From positions 4,836,001 to 4,900,000 of the forward strand of contig CM074759.1 in NCBI GenBank assembly GCA_037355855.1: a stretch of DNA of 64,000 nucleotides. Reading direction: 5' to 3'. Of the stretch, positions 42,101 through 50,309 are shown one piece after another; within the stretch, counting starts at the first letter, position 1; each line of letters starts with the position of its first letter. The notes beneath the pieces were generated by a model. The model saw only the letters and a list, made by a program, of their open reading frames with translations. It had not been told where the DNA came from and ran no database searches. Both the position numbers and the translations under genes were made by a program. This DNA comes from Pseudo-nitzschia pungens (lineage: Eukaryota > Bacillariophyta > Bacillariophyceae > Bacillariales > Bacillariaceae).

Positions 42101-44506
42101 CTTCAAGGCCGTGGTACATTGGGACACTTGTTTTAGTGGATGAAAAGACCACTTCTTGGACTTGACTCCAGAGAAAAACTGACCTCCATTGTGTCCTTGG
42201 CTTGTCTTTTCAGAGAAGAAAGTATAATCTGTGGCAACTGATTCATTTTGTCGTGGGTAGTGGAAGCCTCTGAAACGCTTCCTATAGTGCTTCCTGGGGA
42301 TATCCCTGTTCTCTTCTTCAATTTCTGTGTAGAATTGGGTTGTATTTTCTAACGTTTTCTTTACCACCCTCTCAGGGAGCATTGCCATTCTCTTCCTTAG
42401 TTCCAGCATGGGTAGTTGGCCGAAACTGAACTTCTGAAAATTCCTCTTGCGTCTGAGCATAGGGTATTCCCTGAGGTCTGGTGGTGCTGGGGAATTCAAC
42501 TCAAACAGCTCCAAAGACTCCATGTCACCCTCTGTTGGTTTGGATAACTTGAAAAACACCTTCTCTTCATCATGCCAAAAGGGTAGAAACGTCGTACCAA
42601 TTTTGATGCCACAGTCCGGGTATTGAGGTTGCACTCCAACTCTCACACCATGATCTCCCATATCCATGGACGTTAACAAAGACTCTCCTTCAGTGCTGTC
42701 CCGGTCTTCAGTGATAAAGGTTGCATAGTGGACCAATAAAAGGACTGGGTCTTCTCTCCCGGGGACTGTTGCTTTGGTCACTGCACTCACAACTGGGTGT
42801 CCATCCATTACATCGCTGGACATAAATGGTTTCACTGCTGAGGTCAATCCTGTCTCTCCTCCAACCCGAATCCATGCCTTCTCAGTCACGGTGGGTCGAT
42901 TTCCACCTCCACTGTCCATAAGTGCAATGTTCTCGCCCTTGGAGATCTTCATGGGGAATCTTCTGGTTGTCTTCACCTTCAGTCTCTGGCTGCGTCGGGG
43001 CGTTGATATACTGGTTGAAACCTGCTGCTGCTGTGCTTTCGGCTGCTCTTGCTGTTGCTCTTGCCGCTGCAGCGTCTGCATCTCTTCTTGCTCCTTCCCC
43101 TTTTCAACCATGTAGAAGCGCACTGCTTTGAGAGGCACACTGCCAACAGGGAATAGTTCAGAGTCATCGATTGAGCCAATACTGAGGGCGTCGGCGTCAC
43201 CATCGGCTTCAGGAACGGCTGGTGGGGCGGCGTCAGATACTGCTGGTGGAGCGGCGTCAGATACTGCTGGTGGAGCAGGAGGCCCTGGGAGGTGGGGAAG
43301 CTTGACGTCGGGCTCAGGCACTGCTGCAACAGGCACTGTGGTATCTAACATCACACGACGGACACGACGAGGACGACCACTACTTCGGCCATACATGCGT
43401 CTGGGAACGTCGGTGTTGCCCATCCCATCATCCTTAGGCGCTCCAATCTTGATACCATTGACAGGGCTGGGGAAATCATCTGGTGGATACTTGTGACGTA
43501 CAGCGTTGTTATATTTGAGGACATAGGTACGTTCAGAATCTTGTAAATTTCGCCACGTCTCTGGGGGAATCCGGAGAATACCCAGCATGTTAGGGTGAAG
43601 TGTAGTGCCACCCAAAGAGAGGGTTCCTTGTTGGCCCATTTGCCCATCGATACGCCGGCGCTTTCCCTCGTACTGGAGCTGGAATGCCAATTCTTGGCGG
43701 CGTTTGGCTTCGGCACGACGGGCAATCCCTTTCCGAATATTCGCTTGTTCTTGCTTACGGAGTTTCAGGACAAGTTCTTTCAGGGTCAGGGTGGACTGAT
43801 GTTCCACCATGCTGTTTGTGGTATAGTCCAAAGAGGGGTCATGGATATTCTGGATGAAGAGGCTCTTTGCTTCACATTCACGGATACCAAAATTGGGGAT
43901 ACGGTGAAGCTCGTAGTAAATCAACTCGAAACGGTTGATATAGTCTGCAATATCACCACCTTCATACAATTTGACGTTCGAGAGCTTTAGACGGAGCGTC
44001 TCGGCATGGGATTCTTGTTGAGATTTTGAGTCGTACCAATTAAGGAGTTCGTTCCATGCACCATGTCCGTCGGTCTCGTCTCGGTATTGGTTGACCTGCG
44101 AATAGGCCCGCCCATTGCATGTGGCCGCTGCGATGGTGGAGTATAAGACGTGGTTTCGGTTTGGATCCTTTTCGGCTTCCGCTCTGCTGTTCATAACCTT
44201 TTTGAAGCCAGTACCGTATAACACACTCTCCGCTTCAGCTTTCCATTTGACCCAGTTCGATTGGCATCCGTCGAATGTCTTCACATCTCCGACACGAAGT
44301 GTCTGAAACCCTTCGCGTTCTTCTTTCTTTTCGAGTTCCTTCTCTAGTTTCGTGATCTTGTCTCGTAGGGTCTCTTCAGTACTCATGGGTTGGGGTTTAA
44401 TGGTAGGTGTGAACAACCATTTGATTGCTCCTGTAATCGCTTGGGTGAAAGAGAAGGGTTGGTATGTTTCGTTGGTGTTGACGGATAGGTCGGCGGCGAA
44501 GGACAT
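39110..44506 (-). CDS. Copia2 Gag-Pol polyprotein, 1798 aa
   Basis: Single open frame with the same domain order as Copia1: short coiled coil (about 45-68), Gag core from FQTLRVGDVKTFDG, protease ALMDSGGG, integrase VATDYTFFS / MISDNAQAE / NPAEPEWG, RT MTADVGNAF and HVDD, RNase H FCDSDHAHD, and the end NEFMTK. It is 133 residues shorter than Copia1, mainly because Copia1's coiled coil is expanded. Gag and LTRs are strongly diverged from Copia1, while the protease-integrase region is nearly identical at DNA level. Catalytic residues look intact. The ATG is preceded by a 34-nt A tract on the mRNA strand. Confidence 0.93.
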   Translation of the reverse strand: MSFAADLSVNTNETYQPFSFTQAITGAIKWLFTPTIKPQPMSTEETLRDKITKLEKELEKKEEREGFQTLRVGDVKTFDGCQSNWVKWKAEAESVLYGTGFKKVMNSRAEAEKDPNRNHVLYSTIAAATCNGRAYSQVNQYRDETDGHGAWNELLNWYDSKSQQESHAETLRLKLSNVKLYEGGDIADYINRFELIYYELHRIPNFGIRECEAKSLFIQNIHDPSLDYTTNSMVEHQSTLTLKELVLKLRKQEQANIRKGIARRAEAKRRQELAFQLQYEGKRRRIDGQMGQQGTLSLGGTTLHPNMLGILRIPPETWRNLQDSERTYVLKYNNAVRHKYPPDDFPSPVNGIKIGAPKDDGMGNTDVPRRMYGRSSGRPRRVRRVMLDTTVPVAAVPEPDVKLPHLPGPPAPPAVSDAAPPAVSDAAPPAVPEADGDADALSIGSIDDSELFPVGSVPLKAVRFYMVEKGKEQEEMQTLQRQEQQQEQPKAQQQQVSTSISTPRRSQRLKVKTTRRFPMKISKGENIALMDSGGGNRPTVTEKAWIRVGGETGLTSAVKPFMSSDVMDGHPVVSAVTKATVPGREDPVLLLVHYATFITEDRDSTEGESLLTSMDMGDHGVRVGVQPQYPDCGIKIGTTFLPFWHDEEKVFFKLSKPTEGDMESLELFELNSPAPPDLREYPMLRRKRNFQKFSFGQLPMLELRKRMAMLPERVVKKTLENTTQFYTEIEEENRDIPRKHYRKRFRGFHYPRQNESVATDYTFFSEKTSQGHNGGQFFSGVKSKKWSFHPLKQVSQCTTALKDYLREHGAPDTMISDNAQAETGVKWSEVLREARVATRSRTSQPYHPHQNPAEPEWGRLSKMISNCLAMFKAPKSLAHWCAKWVCQVNNVCSRASLNWKTPSEVSHGWTPDISHLRFHFYEPIWYYQPQNKTPKESMLKGRFLAFADSCGDAMTYYILTEPDTKKTKRQILMRSVVRTRRENIGTEKEVLNDDPNTARFELTVAEKERTIIESTDEVPILVSGEEFAADSTGMEHSTSTLEDFLQQNLETKDGDVPEDLEDQDDLDDDATEEADAEPDKEEALPKDLDCTNNAESHLDILESTDKNLNSEFRKILNHHWQEGMLIFKAQFVTDVGTVVMDIPLTVLQKDQPVACAKYIKMYIVENSSRRSSGPLGTWADSILKENSNIIRRMRRVQPRPQARARVKLPKKLRRAMQNPSKKKKRLLSRNQRLAAKKQREKFGIKIPNTYQQCVQFDLEAGNKKWQESIDKEMENLERLECFKFHDPATEFPESEGWQEVKLKMIWDVKSEDRRYKSRLVAGGHLVDSSHVNTYSSQVDSLSVFLLFLIAQHQKLDLMTADVGNAFPTAPNQEKVWCWADDVFGKNKGCKVEIQRALYGLAGSSRAYMDFFADTLAGLGFRPSRADPDLWMRPEPEGEGYCYIATHVDDLIVVAKKPENWIALIEQEFALRNIEEKPQYYLGTSVRQIKDGRILLNSGSYITEVLRKYEIKHGLTLHPNHVPMHPDCRPELDTSEFLDVTEHKEFQHIIGLCQWVVLTGRIDITYAVSSLSRFSASPRKNHLEMARYILGYLKKYKNKGLVVDPRPPRTTVNEEPTRMEDFTHQYKYYKEELDPMFPIAKVKELQITIFCDSDHAHDLVTGRSITGLIAFVGSTPVYWKSKRQTSVHTSTFGAEFTALKDAVALAIRLRYHLRSMGVSITKPADIYVDNKSVVLNSTNPASSLNKKSIALAYHFVRENQAGKVISVNHIRSQDNYADILTKPLGQTAFHSLVNEFMTK

Positions 44507-44513
44507 GTTGGAA

Positions 44514-44517
<4 letters not shown>

Positions 44518-44551
<34 letters not shown>
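44518..44551 (-). promoter_or_regulatory. A34 tract in the Copia2 leader
   Basis: A run of 34 T on the plus strand, which is poly(A) on the element strand, 11 bases upstream of the Gag-Pol ATG. Copia1 has no such run at this place. It may affect translation or may be an expanded or mis-sequenced homopolymer. Confidence 0.6.
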
Positions 44552-44552
<1 letters not shown>

Positions 44553-44680
44553 AAGATATGTCGGTAGGTAGTTAGGGTATGATCGTGTTCCAGTTAAAAA
44601 TAAAAAGAATTTTCAATCGTGCGTGTTTCGAAATGTTGAGTATCGAACGCGTCGTGTGGTAGAGTAGTTTTATTGCGATC

Positions 44681-44694
44681 TGCGACTGTTAATC
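44681..44694 (-). promoter_or_regulatory. Copia2 primer binding site, tRNA-Asn anticodon arm
   Basis: GATTAACAGTCGCA on the element strand, directly after the 5' LTR. It is fully complementary to UGCGACUGUUAAUC of a tRNA-Asn(GUU) anticodon arm. Confidence 0.65.
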
Positions 44695-45085
44695 AAGAAG
44701 TTGTATAACTGGAAATTATGAGCTCTTATTGTTCTATGTATCGAATCATGTGTTTTCTCTCTTTTACATGATAACTCTCGATAATTGTATGTTTCTCTGT
44801 ATGTTGCTCGATTCTTTATCTTCTTCAGTTAATACTTCAACTGTGTTCTTTGGATACTTCAATATCTTGCGCACCTTTGGGCGCGCCATACGGTACTGTT
44901 GTATGGCTTATATATGTGCGTGCGGTACTGTTGCACGACTTCTTTCTGTTTCTACGCGCGGTACTGTTGCGCTCACTGTCTGTTTCTACGCGCGGTACTG
45001 TTGCGCTCACTGTCTGTTTCTACGCGCGATACTGTTGCGCTCACTGTTTGTTTCTTATTACTTAACAACCTTGTTCTGTGTTGTT
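44695..45085 (-). repeat. Copia2 5' LTR
   Basis: 391 bp; no differences from 38603-38993 were noticed on reading. Confidence 0.92.
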
Positions 45086-45108
45086 AATTCCAGTTAAACA
45101 ACTTGTTA

Positions 45109-45351
45109 AGTGAGGCATCGACTGAAGTGGGTGAGATAGATGTCAATCGGAAGCCTTAAGAGCTTGGCGGCGTTTTGGAAAGACTCCTCCACAAAGAGCA
45201 GTTCTTCAAGTCCTCTGGTCTCGGTGAACAGGGGGACTTTCATGCTGTCGGTCCGATCCTCATCGACATTGTACAGAGTGAAGAGTTTTGGCTAGGTTCG
45301 ATTGAAAGAGCTCTTGTAGGTGATGGGAGGATCTCTGTATATGCCTGCCAT
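45109..45351 (-). pseudogene. gag: Gypsy2 Gag, N-terminal fragment
   Basis: Starts MAGIYRDPPITYKSSFNRT, then a UAG replaces the AAG of Gypsy1 (near 45293). The frame otherwise continues to DIYLTHFSRCL and is cut by Copia1. This is the true 5' end of Gypsy2 gag. Confidence 0.88.
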
Positions 45352-45468
45352 GTTCCGTTGATTAGCTTGCTGGAGATAAAGGTGCCTCTGTTGTTGAGGA
45401 TAAGGGATGTTTATTCGGTTGATTTGGTTCAGTACTGAATTCTACTGTTTTCCTACGTTGAAGATAAA

Positions 45469-45480
45469 CAGTAATTACTG
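45469..45480 (-). promoter_or_regulatory. Gypsy2 primer-site candidate palindrome
   Basis: CAGTAATTACTG abutting the 5' LTR. The bases after it (TTTATCTTC) differ from Gypsy1 and Gypsy3 (TCCGCTT), so the palindrome alone is conserved. Confidence 0.5.
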
Positions 45481-45781
45481 TGTTACACTCTAAAGTAGAA
45501 AAAAAATTGGAGTAGTATAAAATTGTGACTAATCGTTAACTCTTAAGAGAGCATTTCAGTTTTCGTGTGAACGTTTGAGTATACACGAGCGTTTGAATAT
45601 TTGCAAGCGTGCCTTGCTACTATTTGAATATCGGCACACATGCATTGTTGGGGTGTCTGGCGTACAGTTTGAATTCAATTCAAACACCGGTCAGCTCTTA
45701 TATTTAAAGCCGGGCGGCTTGTATGTGGGATTCGGTTAATTATTTAATCGTGATTCATGCTTGCTACGCTAGCATGTCACA
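45481..45781 (-). repeat. Gypsy2 5' LTR
   Basis: 301 bp, partner of 20732-21030; followed by the duplication TTCTG. Confidence 0.92.
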
Positions 45782-45923
45782 TTCTGCACATCTCACTCTT
45801 TTTTCTTCAGGAATAACACATCACTGCTGTTTTGATTCACAATCTGACTTATTTTGAGCAGAGTTGCTTTATTGCACTCTGTCCAGAGAACAAAGAGAAC
45901 CCCTACAGTACTAGGCTCTTGGC

Positions 45924-46223
45924 TCATTGTACTTTAGTCTGAATAACAACCTTTTCTGGGAAAAGGAAGGAGTACCCATTAGACGAGAGATTGTTTGCTG
46001 GAAAGATATTGTTTGACTTGGCCCCCAAACATATATGTCTTGAAAGCAATAAATCTGCATCCATTGCTGGTAGGATTCCAACAGGCTCAAGTTCTTTGTA
46101 TTCGTGACGTAGGAGTAAGAAGAAAACGGTAGTGTTATTTGTTTCCCTCCCTACAATCAATTCCAAGCCGGTGAGTGATTCCAACCAACCAGGTGTGTTG
46201 TTTGTTTCTTTCAACCCCTTCAA
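45924..46223 (-). CDS. Unrecognised 99-aa ORF
   Basis: A modest open frame in the gap right of Gypsy2. The sequence has ordinary protein composition (for example GWLESLTGLELIVG and LPAMDADLLLSRHICLG) and no repeats except near its start, where it runs into the 46200 minisatellite. I do not recognise a family. It could be an exon remnant of a host gene or chance. Confidence 0.2.
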   Translation of the reverse strand: MKGLKETNNTPGWLESLTGLELIVGRETNNTTVFFLLLRHEYKELEPVGILPAMDADLLLSRHICLGAKSNNIFPANNLSSNGYSFLFPEKVVIQTKVQ

Positions 46224-46685
46224 TCCTACGATCTAAGTTGGTGGTTTGTTCCTTTCAACCCCTATGATCCTACGATCCAAGTCGGTGGCTTGTTCCTTTC
46301 AACCCCTACATGCTACCATACGATCCTACGATCCAAGTCCATGGTTTGTTCCTTTCAACGACCCCTACGATCCTACGATCCTACGATCCAAGCCTGTGGT
46401 TTGTTCCTTTCAACCGATATGATACAATATCACGATCCGAGTTGGTGGTTTGTTCCTTTCAACCCATACGATCCTACAATCCAAGCCAGTGTGTGATTCC
46501 AAGCCTGTGGTTTGTTCCTTTCAATCCCTACGATCCTTCGATCCAAGTTGGTGTGTGACTCCAAGCCTGTGTTTTGTTTCTTTCAACCCTTATGATCATA
46601 CGATCATGGCCTGTGGTTTGATCCTTTCAACCTCTACAATCCAAGCGTATGATCTTTCGATCCAAGCCGGTGTTTAGTTCAATAA
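46200..46685. repeat. CCTACGATCCAAG/TTTGTTCCTTTCAACC minisatellite
   Basis: About ten irregular copies of a 35-45 bp unit (GGTTTGTTCCTTTCAACC, CCTACGATCCTACGATCCAAG). The same unit is at 17050-17280. Reading frames through it are by-products. Confidence 0.75.
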
Positions 46686-46859
46686 AAATACTCTCATACT
46701 TTCTGCTGTAGTCTGTAGGAATATCATTGATGCTTTTAGACAAATTATTACTAACCTTTCATTCATCCACTTCCATCGCCTGCAATTTTGAGCCACTTGG
46801 ATTGCCTCCAATATTGATCCAATTCGCTCGCCTACTATGATTTCAAGCCCAATGTAGAT

Positions 46860-47110
46860 AATAATTAAAAGAACAGCAGATTAGTAGCAGGCAAATTTGC
46901 ATCCAAGTAATGAATAGTACTAGAACAGCAAGCACTCGTCATAATAATGAACAGGACAGCAAGGAGAATAGCAAGCAAAACACTTAGCACCCTATACATC
47001 CAAGCAAAACAGTTAGCACCCTGTACATCCAAGCAAAACAGCAAGCAAAACAGCAAGCAAAACACTAAGCAAAACACTGAGCAAAACACTATTTGGTTTA
47101 TCAGTTAGCA
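46860..47110. repeat. GCAAGCAAAACA-rich segment
   Basis: Short imperfect repeats of AGCAAGCAAAACA and TTAGCACCCT(G/A)TACATCC. No gene is seen between 46690 and 47110. Confidence 0.5.
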
Positions 47111-47139
47111 ACCTGAATATTTTATAATGTTGGTCTGAG

Positions 47140-47960
47140 AAGAGATAGGGTATGTAGATCTGGTACAAATTCTACAAAAGGGCCCAACAGCATCCTGCTT
47201 AGCATCCTGCTTAGCATCCTGCTTAGCATCCTGCTTAGCATCCTGCTTAGCATCCTGCTTAGCATCCTGCTTAGCATCCTGCTTAGCATCCTGCTTAGCA
47301 TCCTGCTTAGCATCCTGCTTAGCATTTTTCAGTTAGCATCTTGTAGATCATCTAACATGGTATTCATCTGTTCAGAACTAAGGTATGTAACTATTACACA
47401 TATCTATCCTATTGGAGGGCCCTACCATCCAGTACCATCCCAAAGTACTACATCAAATAGATGTGATATCCAAACTACTATCAGGTCTTTTTGACTTTTT
47501 TCATAGTCACAAGCATACATCGGGTGAGGACTATTGGCACTGGAAATAATCCATTTCTTAATTTAGGTAAGTCATTTTGTCTATTTTCTAGTGAAATATG
47601 GCAGTACTGGAGGAAATATGCATTAAATAGATGTGACATCCAAAGTATTGGGTCTTTCTCACTCAGACTTTTTTCATAGTCCCAAGCATACATAGGGTGA
47701 GGACTATTGGCGCTGGAATGGTGGAAATATTCCATGTATTGATTTACATAAGTCATTTTATAGTTTAGTAATTACTGTTAGTACTAGTACTAGTGTATTT
47801 TTTAGTGTCTTTTTGCTGATTTACGAACGGATGTCTGTCCTTTTTCTGCTGCTTTTTTACCAGTGTCTGTCCTTTGTCCTTTTTCCTTGTTCGGTGCACC
47901 AGGTTTTGGAGTATTTTTAGCAGTAATTAACCTTACTAAATGTACCCGGTAGACATAATA
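47140..47960 (-). repeat. Dispersed repeat R2, copy 2, with 12-bp minisatellite
   Basis: The inverse of 9840-10480. It includes GGGTATGTAGATCTGGTACAAATTC..GGGCCC, about eleven copies of the 12-bp unit GCATCCTGCTTA (about 47189-47324), two blocks ending in GGTGAGGACTATTGGC (47480-47560 and 47650-47730), and the TGTCTGTCCTTTTTC segment (47830-47910). In copy 1 the 12-bp unit is present only as a few diverged copies, so it expanded here. Confidence 0.65.
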
Positions 47961-48189
47961 ATAATAATAAGAGATTATCTATACATAAGAAACACTAGTC
48001 GAGACCAACGTCCTTTATTTTCCGCGCGGTTTCCGCCCAGTCTAACGGCAACGTTACTATTATAAGACTACGTAAAGTCACTGCGTAAGTTAGGACTAAT
48101 TCTAACCAATCAAAATGAACTATACATACATACGCCCGTGTGAACCTCGGCAACCGAAAACAACCAAAGCGACCAACAACAACCAACAA

Positions 48190-48320
48190 CAACCAACAAC
48201 CACGCACCGTTCACAAAAAAAAGACGAAAAACACGAAAACAACAACAACAAAAACAACAACAACGAAAACAACAACAAAAACAACAACAAAAACAACAAC
48301 GAAAACAACGCCAACAAGCC
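48190..48320 (+). repeat. AAC/AAAACAACAAC low-complexity tract
   Basis: An AAC-rich tract. The long Thr/Lys or Asn frames through it are not taken as genes. Confidence 0.7.
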
Positions 48321-48409
48321 GCCTAGTAGTACTGCTGTAATGTAAAGAAATAATTAATCGTAATCGCAATTGTAAATGTAGTAAATGTAATCGTAATCGT
48401 TGCCGTCGT

Positions 48410-48868
48410 CTAACTCAAGCGAAAGGACTTAGCCTTTTGGACGTGATTTGCAAGGGCGGAAATTGACTTTGTCTTTGTCTTCATTAACTCGTCCCCTTCT
48501 TCCAGTATTGCTTCTACAGGAACTCCAGCTGCAATTCTCCCCTTCATGAATTCAACAATACCTTTGAGTCGCGAAAACTGCTTCTGCTCCGCTGGACTCA
48601 AATGTTTTCTCCATTGACGGCCGTCTTTTTCGAGATCTTCGATCCCGCCAGGGAAGTTCTCATCTTTGAACGTGCCAAGCCCATACCACTCGTTCCACAT
48701 CGACGAGACCGTTGTATGGTTTCGAAACAACGTTTTGGTTGCCACGTTTGTACTAGTGGGAGCTGCGTTGGGTGTTGCTGGCGCCGTCCGTCCTTGTAAT
48801 GGTAGTACTGGTGTTGCTTGCATTGCAACTGCTAGTGGCAGCGGTCGCCACGTAGTCACATGCTGCAT
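48410..48868 (-). CDS. Small protein with GCR1_C-like DNA-binding domain (possible Crypton relic)
   Basis: A 152-aa frame. Residues about 55-115 (TVSSMWNEWYGLG..GGIEDLEKDGRQWRKHLSPAEQKQFSRLKGIV) have the W-x2-W / LE / W-R / FSR pattern of the GCR1_C fold. That fold is found in some fungal transcription factors and in Crypton tyrosine-recombinase transposons, and is frequent in diatom genomes. No recombinase domain is visible nearby. The N-terminus is Ala/Thr/Pro-rich and probably unstructured. Upstream lies the 48915-49715 minisatellite, which could have replaced a preceding exon. The alternative is a host transcription-factor fragment. Confidence 0.45.
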   Translation of the reverse strand: MQHVTTWRPLPLAVAMQATPVLPLQGRTAPATPNAAPTSTNVATKTLFRNHTTVSSMWNEWYGLGTFKDENFPGGIEDLEKDGRQWRKHLSPAEQKQFSRLKGIVEFMKGRIAAGVPVEAILEEGDELMKTKTKSISALANHVQKAKSFRLS

Positions 48869-48914
48869 GTGTAGCAGTTGTTGTCTTAATAAAGATCGGG
48901 ATCATTGTGTATGA

Positions 48915-48991
48915 CGCTGTTTGCTGTCGCTGTCGCTATTGTCTGTCGCTATTTGCTGTCGCTATTTGCTGTCACTATTCGCTGTCACTAT

Positions 48992-49028
<37 letters not shown>

Positions 49029-49715
49029 CGCTGTTGCTGTCGCTATTTGCTGTTGCTGTCGCTGCCGCTGTTTGCTGCCGCTGTCGCTATTTGCTGTTGC
49101 TGTCGCTGTCGCTGCCGCTGCCGCTGTTTGCTGCCGCTGTTTGCTGCCACTGTTTGCTGCCACTGTTTGCTGCCACTGTTTGCTGCCGCTGTCGCTGTTG
49201 CTGTTGCCACTGTCGCTGTTTACTGTCGCTGTTTGCTGTTGCTGTTTGCTGTCACTCCTGCTGGTTGCTGGTTGCTGGTTGATTGTTACTCGTTGCTGTC
49301 GTTGCTGTCGTTCATTGTTGTCGTTCGTTTGCTATCGTTCGTTGCTGTCGTTGCTGTCGTTCGTTGCTGTCGTTCGTTGCTGTCGTTCGTTGCTGTTGTT
49401 CGCTGCTGTTGTTCGTTGCTGTCCTTGCTGTTGTTCGTTGCTGTTGTTCATTGCTGTCGTTCGTTGCTGTCCTTGCCGTCGTTCGTTGCTGTCATTCGTT
49501 TGCTGTCGTTCCTTGCTGTCCTTGCTGTTGTTCGTTGCTGTTGTTCATTGCTGTCGTTCGTTGCTGTTGTTCGTTGCTGTTGTTCGTTGCTGTTGTTCGC
49601 TGCTGTTGTTCGCTGCTGTTGTTCGCTGCTGTTGTTCGCTGCTGTTGTTTGTTGCTGTCGTTCGTTGCTGTCGTTCGTTGCTGTCGTTCGTTGCTGTCAC
49701 TGTTGCTGTCAATCG
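48915..49715. repeat. TGCTGTCG/TTCGTTGCTGTTG microsatellite-minisatellite
   Basis: Eight hundred bases of degenerate TGCTGT- and TTCGTTGCTGTYG-type repeats. Because the repeat lacks stops in several frames, long Cys/Val/Ala or Gln/Asn/Thr frames arise by chance. From 49720 to 50300 I see no gene. Confidence 0.85.
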
Positions 49716-50309
49716 AAAGCACCTTGAGGGGGAGGGGGGGGGGGCAGGCGGTGCTCGCACAATTCCTTTCTTAAGTGCCTGGTACTTATAGTACCTGGCC
49801 TAGCGTAATAATAAATGCAATGACAATAATCTCTCAGTATTAATCACTAGATGAGTTTAACTGCTGGCAATATGCGCCACCGCGCGATTTTGTTAATGTA
49901 GTCTCTCTTGTAAAGATATTCGCTCGTCAGCAGAATAACAAGGGATAACAATAACAATAATACCACATAGAGTCCTGGCAAATAGTGAGACTACAGAAGA
50001 TACTGTTCAGTCTCTATTGCATACACTTAGTTACTACAAGGTACTTCCCTAGAGGTACATCGGAATCGATCATGGGGAGGGCGTGATAGGTTGGTTTATT
50101 TTAGAGTGTAACAAAAAGAGTGAATAAAGGGAGCTGAGCGCAGCTCAGCTCTGTATCGTATCGTGACAGCATTCGATAACTCGTATAATAACAGAGCTCT
50201 GTAGCTCTGGTACTGTATTCTACGGGTAGCGTATCAGAGTATCGTAGCGTACGAAGCTCCGATTAGATCGAATCGTGTGCTAGCTCACTTACGCTAACGC
50301 GTTGGGTAA

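Larger units (their letters stand above)
38602..45086 (-). mobile_element. Copia2, intact Ty1/Copia element inside the Copia1 3' LTR
   Basis: Minus-strand element with identical-looking 391-bp LTRs and a 5-bp duplication ATTCC (38597-38601 and 45087-45091). As in Copia1, an extra T (38602) and A (45086) lie outside the repeated LTR sequence. It is the youngest datable insertion in the nest. Confidence 0.94.
31775..45108 (+). mobile_element. Copia1, intact Ty1/Copia element (contains Copia2 in its 3' LTR)
   Basis: 5-bp duplication AGTGA (31770-31774 and 45109-45113) and LTRs beginning AACAACAC and ending AACTTGTT. The 3' LTR is split: 38187-38601, then 45092-45107 after Copia2. Outer ends carry one extra T (31775) and one extra A (45108). 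Without Copia2 the element is about 6.8 kb. The integrase-before-RT order defines Copia. The two LTRs differ at about one site (31.97-32.07 kb region G/A), so insertion is recent. Confidence 0.93.
20732..45781 (-). mobile_element. Gypsy2, Ty3/Gypsy element carrying four nested insertions
   Basis: LTRs at 20732-21030 and 45481-45781 share ends (TGTGACATGCTAGCG and GTGTAACA on the element strand). They are flanked by the duplication TTCTG (20727-20731 and 45782-45786). Without insertions the element is about 4.7 kb, roughly 1 kb shorter than Gypsy1, because the integrase core is deleted. Insertions are LINE-A copy 2 in pol, and DT1 and Copia1 in gag, with Copia2 inside Copia1. The gag-pol frame can be followed across all gaps by comparison with Gypsy1. 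Confidence 0.92.

Noticed and set aside
47122..47325. Repeated MLSRMLSR ORF
   Set aside because: Translation of the 12-bp GCATCCTGCTTA minisatellite.
48905..49791. Long Cys/Val/Leu-rich plus-strand ORFs (up to 294 aa)
   Set aside because: Produced by the TGCTGT minisatellite; frames overlap and have no protein-like composition.
50095..50115. TTTAGAGTGTAACA, identical to the Gypsy2 LTR end
   Set aside because: Only 14 bases match; no LTR start or further similarity upstream, so it may be chance.
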